The notes under the pieces were generated by a model. The model did not search any database and had not been told where the DNA came from. It saw nothing but the letters and a program-made list of their open reading frames with translations. This document shows, in pieces, positions 8,399 through 18,600 of a stretch of DNA of 64,000 bases. Positions within the stretch are counted from its first letter, which is position 1, and each line of letters begins with the position of its first letter. Origin of the DNA: Flavobacterium sp. BFFFF2 (GTDB lineage: Bacteria > Bacteroidota > Bacteroidia > Flavobacteriales > Flavobacteriaceae); the NCBI GenBank assembly GCA_002256385.1, contig NKJD01000002.1, forward strand, positions 62,001 to 126,000, in the 5' to 3' direction. A program made the translations under genes and the position numbers.

Positions 8399-9691
8399 TT
8401 ATACAAAGGCTTCGGGCCTTCTTTTCTTTAAATGAAGGCGTTGAATGGGCGTCAAATGAAGCCGGTTTTTAAAGCAAACCGAAAATATAATTAACTGATA
8501 AAACATAATGCCATAATTGCTTTCGCCAAAAATGCCAAATTCGGTAAATGAATTAATGAGGATGGGAATGAGAATGCCAATGAGCATGAGCCGTGTTTCT
8601 TTGTCTTCGGTAAAAAAGGCTTTTAAGGTGAAATATACCTGAAATATGACAATGGTGATGCCAATAAACCCAAGATTCATCAGTACTTGCATAAACGTGT
8701 TGTGCGTCATTTTGCCAGGGTAAGTGTGTACGCTTTGAAAGAAATCTTTGTAATCAATGCGCATATACCCAAACCCCAAGAGCGGTTCTCTGGGCAATCC
8801 TTCGGTAATTAAAGCGTGCCAAAAGGGCAATCGGCCGGTTAAGGTTAAAATTTCTTCCATCCTTTTTTCATCGCCGCCTTTTAGAATGATTTCATTAATA
8901 GCAAACGGCATCACCAATAACACCCCGCCAATAATGGCCAGTTTTAGTCCTTGCCTTTTGGTCTGATTAATGTGGAAAAAGATGATGAGCAGCGCACCAA
9001 TCAACGAAGAACGCGAACCCGTCATAAAGAGGGCATAAAAAATAACCAAGAGTTTAATGATGGTCCAGGTTTTGTTTTTAAAGCGGTACAAATCAAATAT
9101 TAGACAAGCAACCCCCACGCCAGCCAACATGCCCAACTCATTCGGATTCATTAAAGTACCACCCAATCGGGCTTCTTCGCCCCCGTTGGTTAGCCGGAAA
9201 AACACATCTGGATTCACCCAAAGTCCGACTACAAAAATGAGTTGTAAAATAAAAACGGTGTTTCCCAGCAAATGGTACAACCTAATTTGGTGTCCGGGAT
9301 AAAAAGTGTCTAAAATTTTTAAACTTTTAATGAAATAATAGGCAAAAACAAAGCTCTGAAACGTCATGAACCATTGCAATGCACTAAAGCCCGGATCGGT
9401 ACTCCACATAAACGACATAAACCCAAGAAACAAATAGAAAATATAAAACAAGGGCGCAAAGGAGTTTTTAAAATCCATGGTGTTTGCGGCACCGTGCTTA
9501 ATGATTTTTTTATACACCAAAATTGACGAAATGAGCACGCCCAAACGTCCGACAATTTTGATTCCTCTTGTGATATTGACATTTTCGCTCCACGTAAAAA
9601 AACAAGCCACCATCAACAACAATATGATAAACATATAATTGTTCATTTTCTTTAAGAATGCCTCGTTTTTTTCGGTGATCGCAAAGTTCAT
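8399..9691 (-). CDS. O-antigen ligase/polymerase family membrane protein (Wzy-like)
   Basis: A 430-aa protein with 10-12 predicted transmembrane helices. It has the large periplasmic loop and motifs of the Wzy_C/O-antigen ligase superfamily: the Arg-containing MTGSRSSLIGALLII and, after the loop, THNTFMQVLMNLGFIG. Members polymerise undecaprenyl-linked repeat units (Wzy) or ligate polysaccharide to lipid (WaaL). The nearby flippase, co-polymerase and exporter favour polymerase. Its ATG overlaps the stop of the upstream glycosyltransferase gene by one base, indicating cotranscription. Wzy and WaaL cannot be told apart from sequence alone. Confidence 0.82.
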   Translation of the reverse strand: MNFAITEKNEAFLKKMNNYMFIILLLMVACFFTWSENVNITRGIKIVGRLGVLISSILVYKKIIKHGAANTMDFKNSFAPLFYIFYLFLGFMSFMWSTDPGFSALQWFMTFQSFVFAYYFIKSLKILDTFYPGHQIRLYHLLGNTVFILQLIFVVGLWVNPDVFFRLTNGGEEARLGGTLMNPNELGMLAGVGVACLIFDLYRFKNKTWTIIKLLVIFYALFMTGSRSSLIGALLIIFFHINQTKRQGLKLAIIGGVLLVMPFAINEIILKGGDEKRMEEILTLTGRLPFWHALITEGLPREPLLGFGYMRIDYKDFFQSVHTYPGKMTHNTFMQVLMNLGFIGITIVIFQVYFTLKAFFTEDKETRLMLIGILIPILINSFTEFGIFGESNYGIMFYQLIIFSVCFKNRLHLTPIQRLHLKKRRPEAFV

Positions 9692-10806
9692 TAGGCTTTA
9701 TACAATTGGGCGTTAAATGCTTCTATGACTTTTTTCCAGTTAAATTGCTCTTTGACCATGGCCACGGCTTGGTGGCGCATAGCAACAAACTCAGTTTGGT
9801 TGTGCCATTTGGTGGCCACAATTGACATGGCGGTACACAACGCATGGCTGTCTTGGTGGCTAATGGTTTCGCCGCAGTGGTAGGCCGAAATCAAATCGGC
9901 GATGTTGGTGGCGTCTGTTACAATGCATGGTTTGCCATAACTCGCCGCTTCAATCACCGAAGTCGGCAATCCTTCGTTTCTGGATGGATGCACAAAAACA
10001 TCCATTTGTTGGAGTAACTGGTCTTTTTCAGCGCCAAATTTTCCACCAAAGAGCGTCACGTTTTGGCTTAACTCATGTTCAATCACCAGTTGGTTTAATT
10101 TGGCTTTTTCGTTGCTGTCGCCCACAATCCACAATTTCGCATGGGGTTGTGTTTGGACCAATTGTTTAAAAGCAAGAATTAAGGTGTCTAACCCTTTGGT
10201 ATAAATGTCCAAACGGCCGATAAAGCCAAAGACAATGTGTTCGTTTTTAGTGGTTTCAATTGATATTTCTGCCTCATTTTCAAAGCCATAAGGAACCAAC
10301 ACCGATTTGGTGTTTTTAAAGATGCCATCTAATCCGACCAATTCACTTTGTCCGATGCAATGAATTTTGGTGGCTTGCTGCAATAATTTTTTTTCAAACA
10401 AAGAAAAATACAAACGTTTTGACCAGAAACTTCGCTTCATTGCTATGGTGTTGTAGGCCCCATGTGGCGTAAATACAAAGTCTAATTGGTGTTGGTGAAG
10501 CAATTTGCCTATGGTAGAAAAAACCGGCACCCAACCGCCGTGAATATGAAAAATAGCTTTTCCTTTTTTCTCCTTAATGGCCGATTCCATGGCTAGTGGC
10601 ATGCCAAATGGATTTGATTTTTTTATGAATAAACGGGTGTCAAAGTTGCGTTCGCCATAATTGTTCTCGGTATCGCTTGCAATGCCCCACACGGACACTT
10701 GCTCGCCAAACTCGGCTTGTTTGGTAGCCAATTGATACACCACTTTGTTAACGCCATTCATCCGGTTCGGATTGGCCTTTCCTAATACGATGTGGATTAT
10801 TTCCAT
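9691..10806 (-). CDS. GT4-family glycosyltransferase
   Basis: A 371-aa GT-B glycosyltransferase. It starts MEIIHIVLGKANPNRMNGVNK, with the GT4 acceptor loop, and carries GFIGRLDIYTKGLDTLI and HPSRNEGLPTSVIEAASYGKP with the E-x7-E donor motif. I chose the ATG at 10806 rather than 10842: it begins exactly at conserved family sequence and gives a 10-bp overlap with the upstream flippase gene, normal for this operon. It probably builds part of the repeat unit before flipping. Donor sugar unknown. Confidence 0.86.
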   Translation of the reverse strand: MEIIHIVLGKANPNRMNGVNKVVYQLATKQAEFGEQVSVWGIASDTENNYGERNFDTRLFIKKSNPFGMPLAMESAIKEKKGKAIFHIHGGWVPVFSTIGKLLHQHQLDFVFTPHGAYNTIAMKRSFWSKRLYFSLFEKKLLQQATKIHCIGQSELVGLDGIFKNTKSVLVPYGFENEAEISIETTKNEHIVFGFIGRLDIYTKGLDTLILAFKQLVQTQPHAKLWIVGDSNEKAKLNQLVIEHELSQNVTLFGGKFGAEKDQLLQQMDVFVHPSRNEGLPTSVIEAASYGKPCIVTDATNIADLISAYHCGETISHQDSHALCTAMSIVATKWHNQTEFVAMRHQAVAMVKEQFNWKKVIEAFNAQLYKA

Positions 10807-12029
10807 AATACAAATTGGTTTTTTCTCAATTGATTTTGCCAATACAAAATCATAATGATCTGATTGATAATAAGCCCCAAAACGGCTCCGTAAAGCCCCG
10901 AATATTTAAGCAAAAAATGGAAAGTAAGCAACGAGCAAACAAAGGAAATCAAATAGCCGATAAAGAATATTTTATTTAATACCAATATGCGAACGGCAAT
11001 GCGAACAGGATAACTCAAAAATATAAAGAAGTATAAAACCGCCATGATTTTTACCACATAGCCATAACTTCCATATTTGCTGCCACCAGCTAAAACAATG
11101 ATTTCATTGGAGAAAATGAATAAAACCGTGAGCAATAACCCAAACAATACAGCGCCATAAGCCGTGATTTCTAATAAGTATTTTTTGGCTTTTGCCGCAT
11201 TTTCATTATAAATGAACGCCACTTTTGGCAAGAAATAATTTTCAACTGTTTGGAGTACAATGTTGAGTATACCAAAAAAAGATTGGACCAGACGCAAGGC
11301 GCCTAGTGCTTCAATGCCTAAGTAAACGCCTGAGATTAATACAAAGAAATTGCTTGAGCACCATTGTAAAATGGCCACACTAAACAACCATTTTCCTTGT
11401 GAAATGTGTTCTTGTAAAAACGACCGCCACGAAACGGGTGTTTCGTAATTTTTCACCAAAAAATAAAGTCCAGGAACGGCAGAAATGATGTTGGCAAATC
11501 CGATAATTAACAAGGAATGAAAGAGCGTGATGTCATCTTTTAACACGAAAAAGGCAAGGGCAATGAGAACCAAAAAAAGGCTGTCAATGAGCAGCACTGT
11601 CCCAATATGGGCAATGGCTAAAAATATTTTTCTGAAAAAATCTTGAAGTAAATACCCGACCACAAAGCAAATGATGGCATTTGATTGAGAACCATACACC
11701 TGATCGGTTGGTAAAAAAAGGACAAGCAGCTTTACTAAGAACATGAATAAAGCAAGCAAAGCTGCAAGTCCGAGGAATAAAGACACATAATATTCCTTTC
11801 TTTTTGATATTTTTGAAATAGCCACCTGAAAGGGCTGTATAATCAGTGCATTGGTAATGCTCATTAACAAGTAGGTGACCAATACGACGGTCGAGAACAC
11901 CCCAAAGTTTTTGATGTCTAACTGTTGGGCTAAAAACAAAGTCAATAAAAAATTGGTGCCACTAAAAAGTGCTTGGTCAGCTAAAACCAACACAGAAGGT
12001 GACAGCACGAATTTTTTAATGAAGTGCAT
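10797..12029 (-). CDS. polysaccharide flippase (Wzx-like, MOP superfamily)
   Basis: A 410-aa very hydrophobic protein with about 12 membrane helices. Its N-terminus (LADQALFSGTNFLLTLFLAQQ) and spacing are typical of Wzx/polysaccharide-transporter proteins of the MOP flippase superfamily. These translocate undecaprenyl-linked repeat units across the inner membrane. It sits between the co-polymerase gene (2 bp away) and a glycosyltransferase gene (10-bp overlap), the expected place in a Wzx/Wzy-dependent cluster. There are few conserved residues to check, so the call rests on topology, N-terminal motif and context. Confidence 0.82.
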   Translation of the reverse strand: MHFIKKFVLSPSVLVLADQALFSGTNFLLTLFLAQQLDIKNFGVFSTVVLVTYLLMSITNALIIQPFQVAISKISKRKEYYVSLFLGLAALLALFMFLVKLLVLFLPTDQVYGSQSNAIICFVVGYLLQDFFRKIFLAIAHIGTVLLIDSLFLVLIALAFFVLKDDITLFHSLLIIGFANIISAVPGLYFLVKNYETPVSWRSFLQEHISQGKWLFSVAILQWCSSNFFVLISGVYLGIEALGALRLVQSFFGILNIVLQTVENYFLPKVAFIYNENAAKAKKYLLEITAYGAVLFGLLLTVLFIFSNEIIVLAGGSKYGSYGYVVKIMAVLYFFIFLSYPVRIAVRILVLNKIFFIGYLISFVCSLLTFHFLLKYSGLYGAVLGLIINQIIMILYWQNQLRKNQFVLWK

Positions 12030-12031
12030 GA

Positions 12032-14191
12032 TTACGACTTGGTTTTACTAAAATACTTATGCCATATTTTTTTGATTTCTACAAAAACACTGGGGTTATA
12101 GCCTGCTTTGTTCAATACAAACCACACATTGGGCAGCTGGAATTCGTCTTTCAACAATTCCATTTTAATGATGCTTTTTTCAGCCGTTTTTCGGCTGTCT
12201 AACACCAGTAAGTTCTGAGAGGCAATGCTCATAAACAACAACCCAAGCTTGTCGTCCTTCACGCTTTGGTTGTGGATTAAACACAAATCGTAGTCTTTCA
12301 ATTTGGCTGTAATTTCCACTTGAAATACGGTTTTGGTGTAGCTCAAAAAACGGGTATCAGCGTAATTAATATAATCTTTTGCAGCAAAGACGCCTTCTAG
12401 CTGACCTGTCGGATCAACCACCAACACTTTCCGGCCTTGGGCCATAAATGCCTTAGCTAAATAGGTAGAATGAAACAAATGGTCTTTAGACTTGTCATAA
12501 GAACTCACCACAATGATGCTTTGTTTTTGAATCATTTCTTTCAGCTCCATTTGAATGGCTTCTTTCAAGAAACTATGAAGAACATTTTCGTTTTTCTTGA
12601 TAAACGGCGTAGAAAAGGCAATGGGAATGGTGCTGTTTTTTTCAATGGTAAAAGCATCATTTACTTTTGCCTTCGCAAAATGAACAAGGTAAATTAAAAC
12701 AATAGAACCGAGCAATCCTAAAAAAGCAGCCACCACAATGATAATGGCCCGTATGGGAGAAACCGGATTTTTGGGCACTTCTCCAGGGGAAATTATTTTG
12801 TGAAAAGCAATTTTTGCCGAGCGAGCTATTTCAGCTTCTATGCGTTTTTCGTTTAAAAAATTATAATTCTTTTCATACATGTGGAACTCCCGGTTTAAGA
12901 TGTTCATCATTTTCTCTTTTTCGGGCAATCCAATAAATACCTTTTCCGCTTCTGCAATGTCATAAATCAAATCATTGTATTTGACCTGCAGGTTTTTTTC
13001 TGTGTTTTTAATACTTTCAATTTGGTAATCGGTCAGGTCTTGTATTTTTTTGTCTACGATTTTAACTTTTTCGTGATCAGGTGTGTAGGTTAGCAATAAG
13101 TCTTTTTTGTCGGACTGTAGCTTTTTCATGTTTTTCACCATTTCCGTTGAAAGTAAATCGGTGAAAGCTTCAAAGTTCGCGGCTAAATCAAGGTAATTGT
13201 TTTTGCCAGAAGCAATGTATTTGTTCAGGTCTTTTATCGCATCCAAATTCATTTTCAAGTTGGTTTGCTGAATTTTGAGCTGCGATATTTTTCTCAAATT
13301 GGTTTCTGTTTCTTGCGACATGTTAATGATGTTGCGTTCGTCGCGGTATTGCTGGATGTTGTTTTCAGAATTCGCCAGCTTATCATCGGCATTGTCAATT
13401 TCTTTACTCAGAAAATCGACGGTGGTATTGGCCGCTCTGTATTTTGCCTGAATGTAATCTTGGATGTACATTTCGGCCAACTTGTTTACAAAAAGTGCGG
13501 CTTTTTCAGGCACGGCATTTTTCAGGTTGATCCGAATGACAGGCACATCTTTATCTATGGAAACGATGTCTAAATTTTTGTTTATTTTGGTCTTTAATTT
13601 TTCTTTACTAAAAAATTCAAATTGGTAACTGTCAATGATTTTTACATTCTTTTTGGACTGAATAAATTCATCATTGAGCGTAATTAAAAACGTGGCGCCA
13701 TCAACAGAAATTGGTTTGCCAAAAGTGCCTGTAATACCCGTTTTTGCTTCGGGCTGCATGAATACAAATTCCGATTTGGAAATGATGTTTAATCCGTAAA
13801 GCTTGTCATAGGCTTTGTCTGTCTGGAATGTGCCTTCAATGAGGAAAGGCGAATCATGGAATAATTCAGACGACCGCATATCGCCTTTTCGGTAAATTTC
13901 AGTGCCAAATGGCAATTCATTTAAAGTAGCATTAATTAAATTGTCCGACTTCAATACTTCTATTTCGGTGGAAATTTTATTGGCGGAGGCAAATAAATCG
14001 AGGTCTTTAAAGAGGTTGGCGCCCGGAACGCCTTCATGCACATCGGCCAATCGCAATTTGGCGGTGCTTTCATACATGGGCGTCACATAATTCAAGTATT
14101 TTTTAGCAAATAATACCGAACAAATAACCACCAATATCACAATGGGTAGCCCTCTGAAAAGGGGTTTGAGAATTCTAATGTTTTCGTTCAT
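12032..14191 (-). CDS. Wzc-like polysaccharide co-polymerase with degenerate tyrosine-kinase domain
   Basis: A 719-aa chain-length determinant/co-polymerase. It has an N-terminal TM helix (about 15-31), a Wzz-type domain, a long periplasmic coiled coil (about 230-460), a proline-rich motif KNPVSPIRA before the second TM helix (about 485-508), and a cytoplasmic fold like the BY-kinase domain (about 540-719). Compared with active Wzc/CapB kinases, the Walker A GEGKS/T position reads DKSKDH, the Walker A' Asp motif reads VVDPTGQ, and the Walker B Asp is lost (LCLIHNQ). The Tyr-rich tail is also absent. It therefore looks like a full-length scaffold without kinase activity. It lies 10 bp after the wza-like gene. 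Confidence 0.85.
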   Translation of the reverse strand: MNENIRILKPLFRGLPIVILVVICSVLFAKKYLNYVTPMYESTAKLRLADVHEGVPGANLFKDLDLFASANKISTEIEVLKSDNLINATLNELPFGTEIYRKGDMRSSELFHDSPFLIEGTFQTDKAYDKLYGLNIISKSEFVFMQPEAKTGITGTFGKPISVDGATFLITLNDEFIQSKKNVKIIDSYQFEFFSKEKLKTKINKNLDIVSIDKDVPVIRINLKNAVPEKAALFVNKLAEMYIQDYIQAKYRAANTTVDFLSKEIDNADDKLANSENNIQQYRDERNIINMSQETETNLRKISQLKIQQTNLKMNLDAIKDLNKYIASGKNNYLDLAANFEAFTDLLSTEMVKNMKKLQSDKKDLLLTYTPDHEKVKIVDKKIQDLTDYQIESIKNTEKNLQVKYNDLIYDIAEAEKVFIGLPEKEKMMNILNREFHMYEKNYNFLNEKRIEAEIARSAKIAFHKIISPGEVPKNPVSPIRAIIIVVAAFLGLLGSIVLIYLVHFAKAKVNDAFTIEKNSTIPIAFSTPFIKKNENVLHSFLKEAIQMELKEMIQKQSIIVVSSYDKSKDHLFHSTYLAKAFMAQGRKVLVVDPTGQLEGVFAAKDYINYADTRFLSYTKTVFQVEITAKLKDYDLCLIHNQSVKDDKLGLLFMSIASQNLLVLDSRKTAEKSIIKMELLKDEFQLPNVWFVLNKAGYNPSVFVEIKKIWHKYFSKTKS

Positions 14192-14201
14192 CGTGCTGTT
14201 G

Positions 14202-14930
14202 TTAAAACAATTTCATTAGAATGGCAGCAGCACTTACTGTAGTAGTAAAAGGGATAATGGTAGAAACCCTTTTGTCAAATTCTTTACATTTTCTGGATGG
14301 TACAATGACAATATCTCCAGGATGTAGGAGGATGTTGGTATTTAATATATCAGTTGATTTGGTTAAATCAATGTTGGTCACTTTTACGTTTTGGCCTTCT
14401 TGGCGCAAAATTTTTATAGACTTTAAATTGGCATAAAAATCAAAACCTCCTGTCTTAGTAATCATTTCAAGGAGGGTATTTTTATCTTTGTCTACTTGAA
14501 TGACATTCGGATTTCGAACTTCACCCAAAATGGTAATTTCTTTGTTGAGCACTTTGACATCAACAATGGGCGTTACCAGCCACTTTTTCATTTCTATTTT
14601 AATTTCTTCTTTTAGTTCGGGCACTGTTTTTCCAAGCACGTTTCTGGTCCCGATTCTCGGCACTTCAATGTTGCCGTTGGCATCCACTAAAAGCCATTTT
14701 CCATACACTTCATTCGAGTTGTAAATGCCATAAACTGAACCTACACTCAAATTGTCTTCTCCCCAAACAGACAACGAAATTTTGTCGTCAATGCGTATTC
14801 TGTATTGGTAATTTGCGTCGTAATTAAAGGTCGTTCTGTCGATCGTCTCCTTTTTTTCAACGAATAGATTTTGTGTTTTACACGAGCTACATAGTACTAT
14901 GATAGCTAATGCGGTAACCATTTTTTTCAT
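14202..14930 (-). CDS. Wza-like outer-membrane polysaccharide export lipoprotein
   Basis: A 242-aa protein with a lipoprotein signal (MKKMVTALAIIVLCSSCKTQ, Cys at 17), a Poly_export domain (about 40-125; YRIRIDDKISLSVWGEDNL) and one SLBB domain (about 130-200; ITILGEVRNPNVIQVDKDK). A hydrophobic C-terminus (TTVSAAAILMKLF) could cross the outer membrane as in Wza. Members form the outer-membrane channel and work with Wzc-type co-polymerases, encoded just downstream here. It is the first structural gene of the cluster. The 158-bp leader region contains six copies of AAGACACA on the transcribed-sense strand. Confidence 0.88.
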   Translation of the reverse strand: MKKMVTALAIIVLCSSCKTQNLFVEKKETIDRTTFNYDANYQYRIRIDDKISLSVWGEDNLSVGSVYGIYNSNEVYGKWLLVDANGNIEVPRIGTRNVLGKTVPELKEEIKIEMKKWLVTPIVDVKVLNKEITILGEVRNPNVIQVDKDKNTLLEMITKTGGFDFYANLKSIKILRQEGQNVKVTNIDLTKSTDILNTNILLHPGDIVIVPSRKCKEFDKRVSTIIPFTTTVSAAAILMKLF

Positions 14931-14935
14931 GTTCT

Positions 14936-15060
14936 TGTGTCTTACAGAGGTACCGTGTGTCTTCCCTCTCTTTTCGCTATCTTCTTTTCTCTTTCCTCTA
15001 TTATGTGTCTTTTATGTTGTACAATTTATGTGTGTCTTGTGTGTGTCTTGTGTGTGTCTT
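14936..15060 (-). repeat. six direct copies of AAGACACA upstream of the wza-like gene
   Basis: The minus strand carries AAGACACA six times: on plus coordinates TGTGTCTT at 14936, 14956, 15004, 15031, 15042 and 15053. The last three have an exact 11-bp period, one helical turn. The stretch also contains the palindrome TTGTACAA (about 15017-15024). The array fills the gap between the receiver gene and the wza-like gene. It could be a cluster of protein-binding sites on DNA or, being on the sense strand, on RNA. Confidence 0.55.
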
Positions 15061-15088
15061 GCAATAAACTAATAATGAGAATGATCGA

Positions 15089-15523
15089 TTATAACATGGC
15101 GAACAATTTTTGTAAAAAATTCGGGTTTGATTTCTTTAATTCTTCTTTTACCTTGCTTATTTTGTTGATGACTTGCAACATTTTCTCGCAAACATCGGCA
15201 TCTTTAATGACATAATCAAATGCACCATACTTTAATGCATCTACCGCCGTTTTGATGTTCTCTTGACCAGACACCATCACTACATAAATATTTGGATTGT
15301 AACGTTTTATTTTCTTCAACACTTCAAATCCAGTAAGGTCTTCCATGTTGTGATCTAAGAAAATAATATCGGGGTTTTGGTTTAAATTTGCCAAACAATC
15401 ATTTCCATTGCTGAAATACGTGATATCAGTATAATTCATGTTTTTTAAAAATTGCTCATACATATTAGCAAAAAAAGCATCATCATCTACTGTAAAAAAT
15501 TTGAATTGGGTTTGATTTTCCAT
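15089..15523 (-). CDS. single-domain response regulator receiver
   Basis: A 144-aa CheY-like receiver without an output domain. The acidic pocket is DDD (13-15), the phospho-acceptor is D57 in IIFLDHNM, the conserved switch residue is S80 in VVMVSGQ, and the Lys is in VIKDAD (about 101). It follows the hybrid kinase gene and precedes wza. A TTCCA-N5-TGGAA palindrome and a sigma-54-like element lie in its upstream gap, so it probably begins its own unit that may run into the polysaccharide genes. It may take phosphate from the kinase HPt domain (inference). Target unknown. Confidence 0.88.
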   Translation of the reverse strand: MENQTQFKFFTVDDDAFFANMYEQFLKNMNYTDITYFSNGNDCLANLNQNPDIIFLDHNMEDLTGFEVLKKIKRYNPNIYVVMVSGQENIKTAVDALKYGAFDYVIKDADVCEKMLQVINKISKVKEELKKSNPNFLQKLFAML

Positions 15524-15552
15524 TTTTTCTAGTTTTTAATTTTTGATGGTAC

Positions 15553-15570
15553 TACCAATATCGAGCCATA
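15553..15570 (-). promoter_or_regulatory. sigma-54-like -24/-12 element
   Basis: The minus strand reads TATGGCTCGATATTGGTA, sharing TGGCNCGATATT with the element at 8290-8307. The -24 half differs from consensus TGGCACG at one base; the -12 half (TGGTA for TTGCA) is imperfect. The palindrome at 15622-15636 is centred 62.5 bp upstream of GG, nearly the spacing seen at 8361. It would start transcription about 20 nt before the receiver start codon. Confidence 0.45.
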
Positions 15571-15621
15571 AAACCAACTGTTTGATTGTTAGCGTTTTAT
15601 TAAATTACGCGTTTCTAATTT

Positions 15622-15636
15622 TTCCATATTTTGGAA
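15622..15636. promoter_or_regulatory. palindrome TTCCA-N5-TGGAA, copy 3
   Basis: TTCCATATTTTGGAA lies 99-113 bp before the receiver start codon. A second degenerate copy (TTCCA-AAAAT-TGAAT) begins exactly 20 bp further, at 15642, as in paired enhancer sites. Likely binding site for the NtrC-type regulator of this block. Confidence 0.5.
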
Positions 15637-15655
15637 TTTTTTTCCAAAAATTGAA

Positions 15656-18600
15656 TTATAGTTCATTGTTCGTTAATTGAATGACTACTTCTTCTAAGAC
15701 TAACTTTACTTTAGCATACAGCCTCTCTATTTGTTGTTGGTCTTCTGTATCTTTTGACAATTTTTCAAGCAACCTTATGTCATCAACAATTGACAAAATG
15801 CCCACCCCTTCTACACTCGGTTTTATTTTATGAACCAAGCGGCTTACTTCTTGAAAATCATTGATTTCCATTGCTTGGTCTATTTTTTCAATCGTTTGGC
15901 TGGTTTGGCTTACAAAAATAGCAAGCATTTTTTGCACAAATTCATGATTACCTCTACTCAGGTTATTCAGTGAATTTAAATTGTACAATAGTTCATTTTC
16001 CATTTTTTGGTGCTTATTAGAATCTTCAGTGGTTTTTTCGGAAATAAGTCGTGCAATTGTTTCAATTAAAATGGCTTCGTCAAAAGGTTTGGTCACATAG
16101 TCATTCATTCCGGCATTTTTACATTTCTTGATCTCGGTTTTAAAAGCATTGGCGGTAAATGCGATGATTGGCGTGTTAATTTTCAGTTCCTTCCTAATGA
16201 CTTTTGAAGCTTCAATGCCGTCCATTTCAGGCATTTGAATATCCATCAAAATGATATCAAAAGCTTGTTTTTTCAAAATTTCTATTGCCTCAAGGCCGTT
16301 TTCAGCTTCGGTCACTTTACAGTTGAAATATTGTAAAGTATGCTGAGCAACCATCCTGTTCATCTCATTATCTTCAACTAACAAAACATTGGTTCCGTCA
16401 ATATTCTTTACTGCTACATTGATATCTGTTTCTTTAATATGATCGAGGGTTCCTTTTTGAAAATTCAAAAATAAGTGTATTTCAGTTCCTTTGCCCTTTT
16501 CGCTTTCAATTTTTATTTCACCCTGCATCAACTGGATTAATTCTTTGGTAATGGCCATGCCCAAACCAGTCCCTCCATATTTGCGGGTGACGGCTTTGTC
16601 TTCTTGTGAGAATTTATTAAAAATGTTATTGACAAAATCTTTATCCATTCCAATACCTGTATCGATAATTGAAACACATATTCTTTGCCAATTTTTTTTG
16701 TCTGAAATCAAACTGCAATTGACTTCAATTTTGCCCTTACTGGTGAATTTTATGGAATTGCCAATTAAATTAAATAAAATTTGTTCCAGTCTTAATGTGT
16801 CTCCTTTTTGAACTTTTGCTATTTTTTTATCGTGATTTACGATGATTTTAATGCCCTTTTGCTCCGCTTTGGGTTGTAAAACAGTAACCACATTTTTGAT
16901 GGAATTTTCTAAAATGAAATCTTCATTTTCTAGCGACATTTCGCCTGCTTCAATTTTTGAAATGTCTAAGATGTTATTGATAATTGCTAACAAATGTTTG
17001 GATGCAATGGTACTGTTTTCAACGTGTGTTTTTTGTAACTCCGTTAAGTCTTGCTTGCTTAATTCGCGTTGAAACCCAATAATGGCATTCAGCGGAGTCC
17101 GTATTTCATGGCTCATATTAGCCAAAAATGCTTCTTTTGATTTTGAAGCTTGCTCGGCTTTTTCTTTTTCTTTTTCTAGGTCAATTTCAAGCTGCTTTTG
17201 TTCCGTAATATCAAGGTGAATGCCTATGGAACCCACCAAATTGCCTTTGTCGTCGAAGTTGGGTGCACCGCTGATGGCCCACCACCTTAATTCGCCGCGC
17301 TTGTTTTTAATTGGAAGTTGATAAATGTCTGATACACCCTGACTTCTTAGCTTTTTTTTGTGTTTAATTACTTCTGTGTTCTCACCAAAAATGAAAATTT
17401 CAGATGGTTTTCGTCCTAATATTTCATTCATTTCGTAGCCTGAAATATTTGTAAAGCTTTGATTGGCATATTGAATGACCTCGTCGTTATCAACCTCTAT
17501 AATGCCCAAATTCATATTGGCAATAATGTTGCGGTATTTTTGTTCTTGTTGTTTTAAACTGTCGAGTGCTTTTTTTCGTTCAGATATATCTTGAATAAAG
17601 GAACAGAAAAACTGCTCTCCATTTTGTTCTACTGGAATAATTGATATTTCAACCAGAATTTCCTTGCCCTCTTTAGTGAGCGCTGGTAGCTCAATTTGTT
17701 TGTTTAAAACAGCTCTCCTTCCGGTGGTCATGTAATGGGTCATCCCGTCTACATATCCTTTTTTGTGTTGGTTGGAAATAATGGTTTCTTTGATTGTTTT
17801 GCCGATTACTTCTTCTCTTTTCCATCCGAAAATGACTTCTGCCTGGTTGTTCCAAAAGGTGATTTTCCCATTACTGTCAACCGTGATGATGCCATTCAGA
17901 GCGGCATTCATAATGAGTCTGTTGCGTTCCTCACTTTGTTCTAATAAATTTTGTGTTTTTATGCGTTCCGAGACATCTGTATATTTCCACAAATGTCCTC
18001 TGTACACATTATTGATGTAAATTGGAATATAATCTCTTTCTAAAAAACGATTGTCTGTTGTTTCTAATAATTCATTCGTTGTAATTGCTTTTTTGGATAT
18101 AATATCTTTAACGCGCGGCGAAAAAGAGTCTGCGTCCACAAACATCTCTTTTGATAGTTCAATCCATTTGGAACAATCGACGCCCACCATTTGTTCGGGC
18201 GCAATATGGATGCCAAATATGTCGCAAAACATGCTATTGGAGAAAAGAATTTCTCGGTTTTCATCTTCTACCAAAATACCCGACTGCAAGTTTGCGAGTA
18301 GTGTTTTCAGTAATTCAACCGTAGTAACCAGGTTTTTTTCGGTCTCTTTTCGCTTTTCAATTTGTTGGCCCAAATATTTTGAAACAAACAACATATCTTC
18401 AACGTCATCGTCGTGCTTAATGTCGTCAAAGCCATCTTCCAACGCTTCTAAACTGTCATACAAATTGGCAATGGACTTCTTTTTTAACTCATATTCCTTG
18501 GTTAAATTTTGATTGATTTGGTGGTACTCTTTTTCACTTTCCTGAAAGGCATGATTTATGATGTTTTTGTCTCTTTCATAAGCCAAATAAGAATGATTGA

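Noticed and set aside
14936..15060. CRISPR-like or origin iteron array
   Set aside because: Repeats are only 8 bp with irregular spacing; no cas, rep or dnaA-box context.
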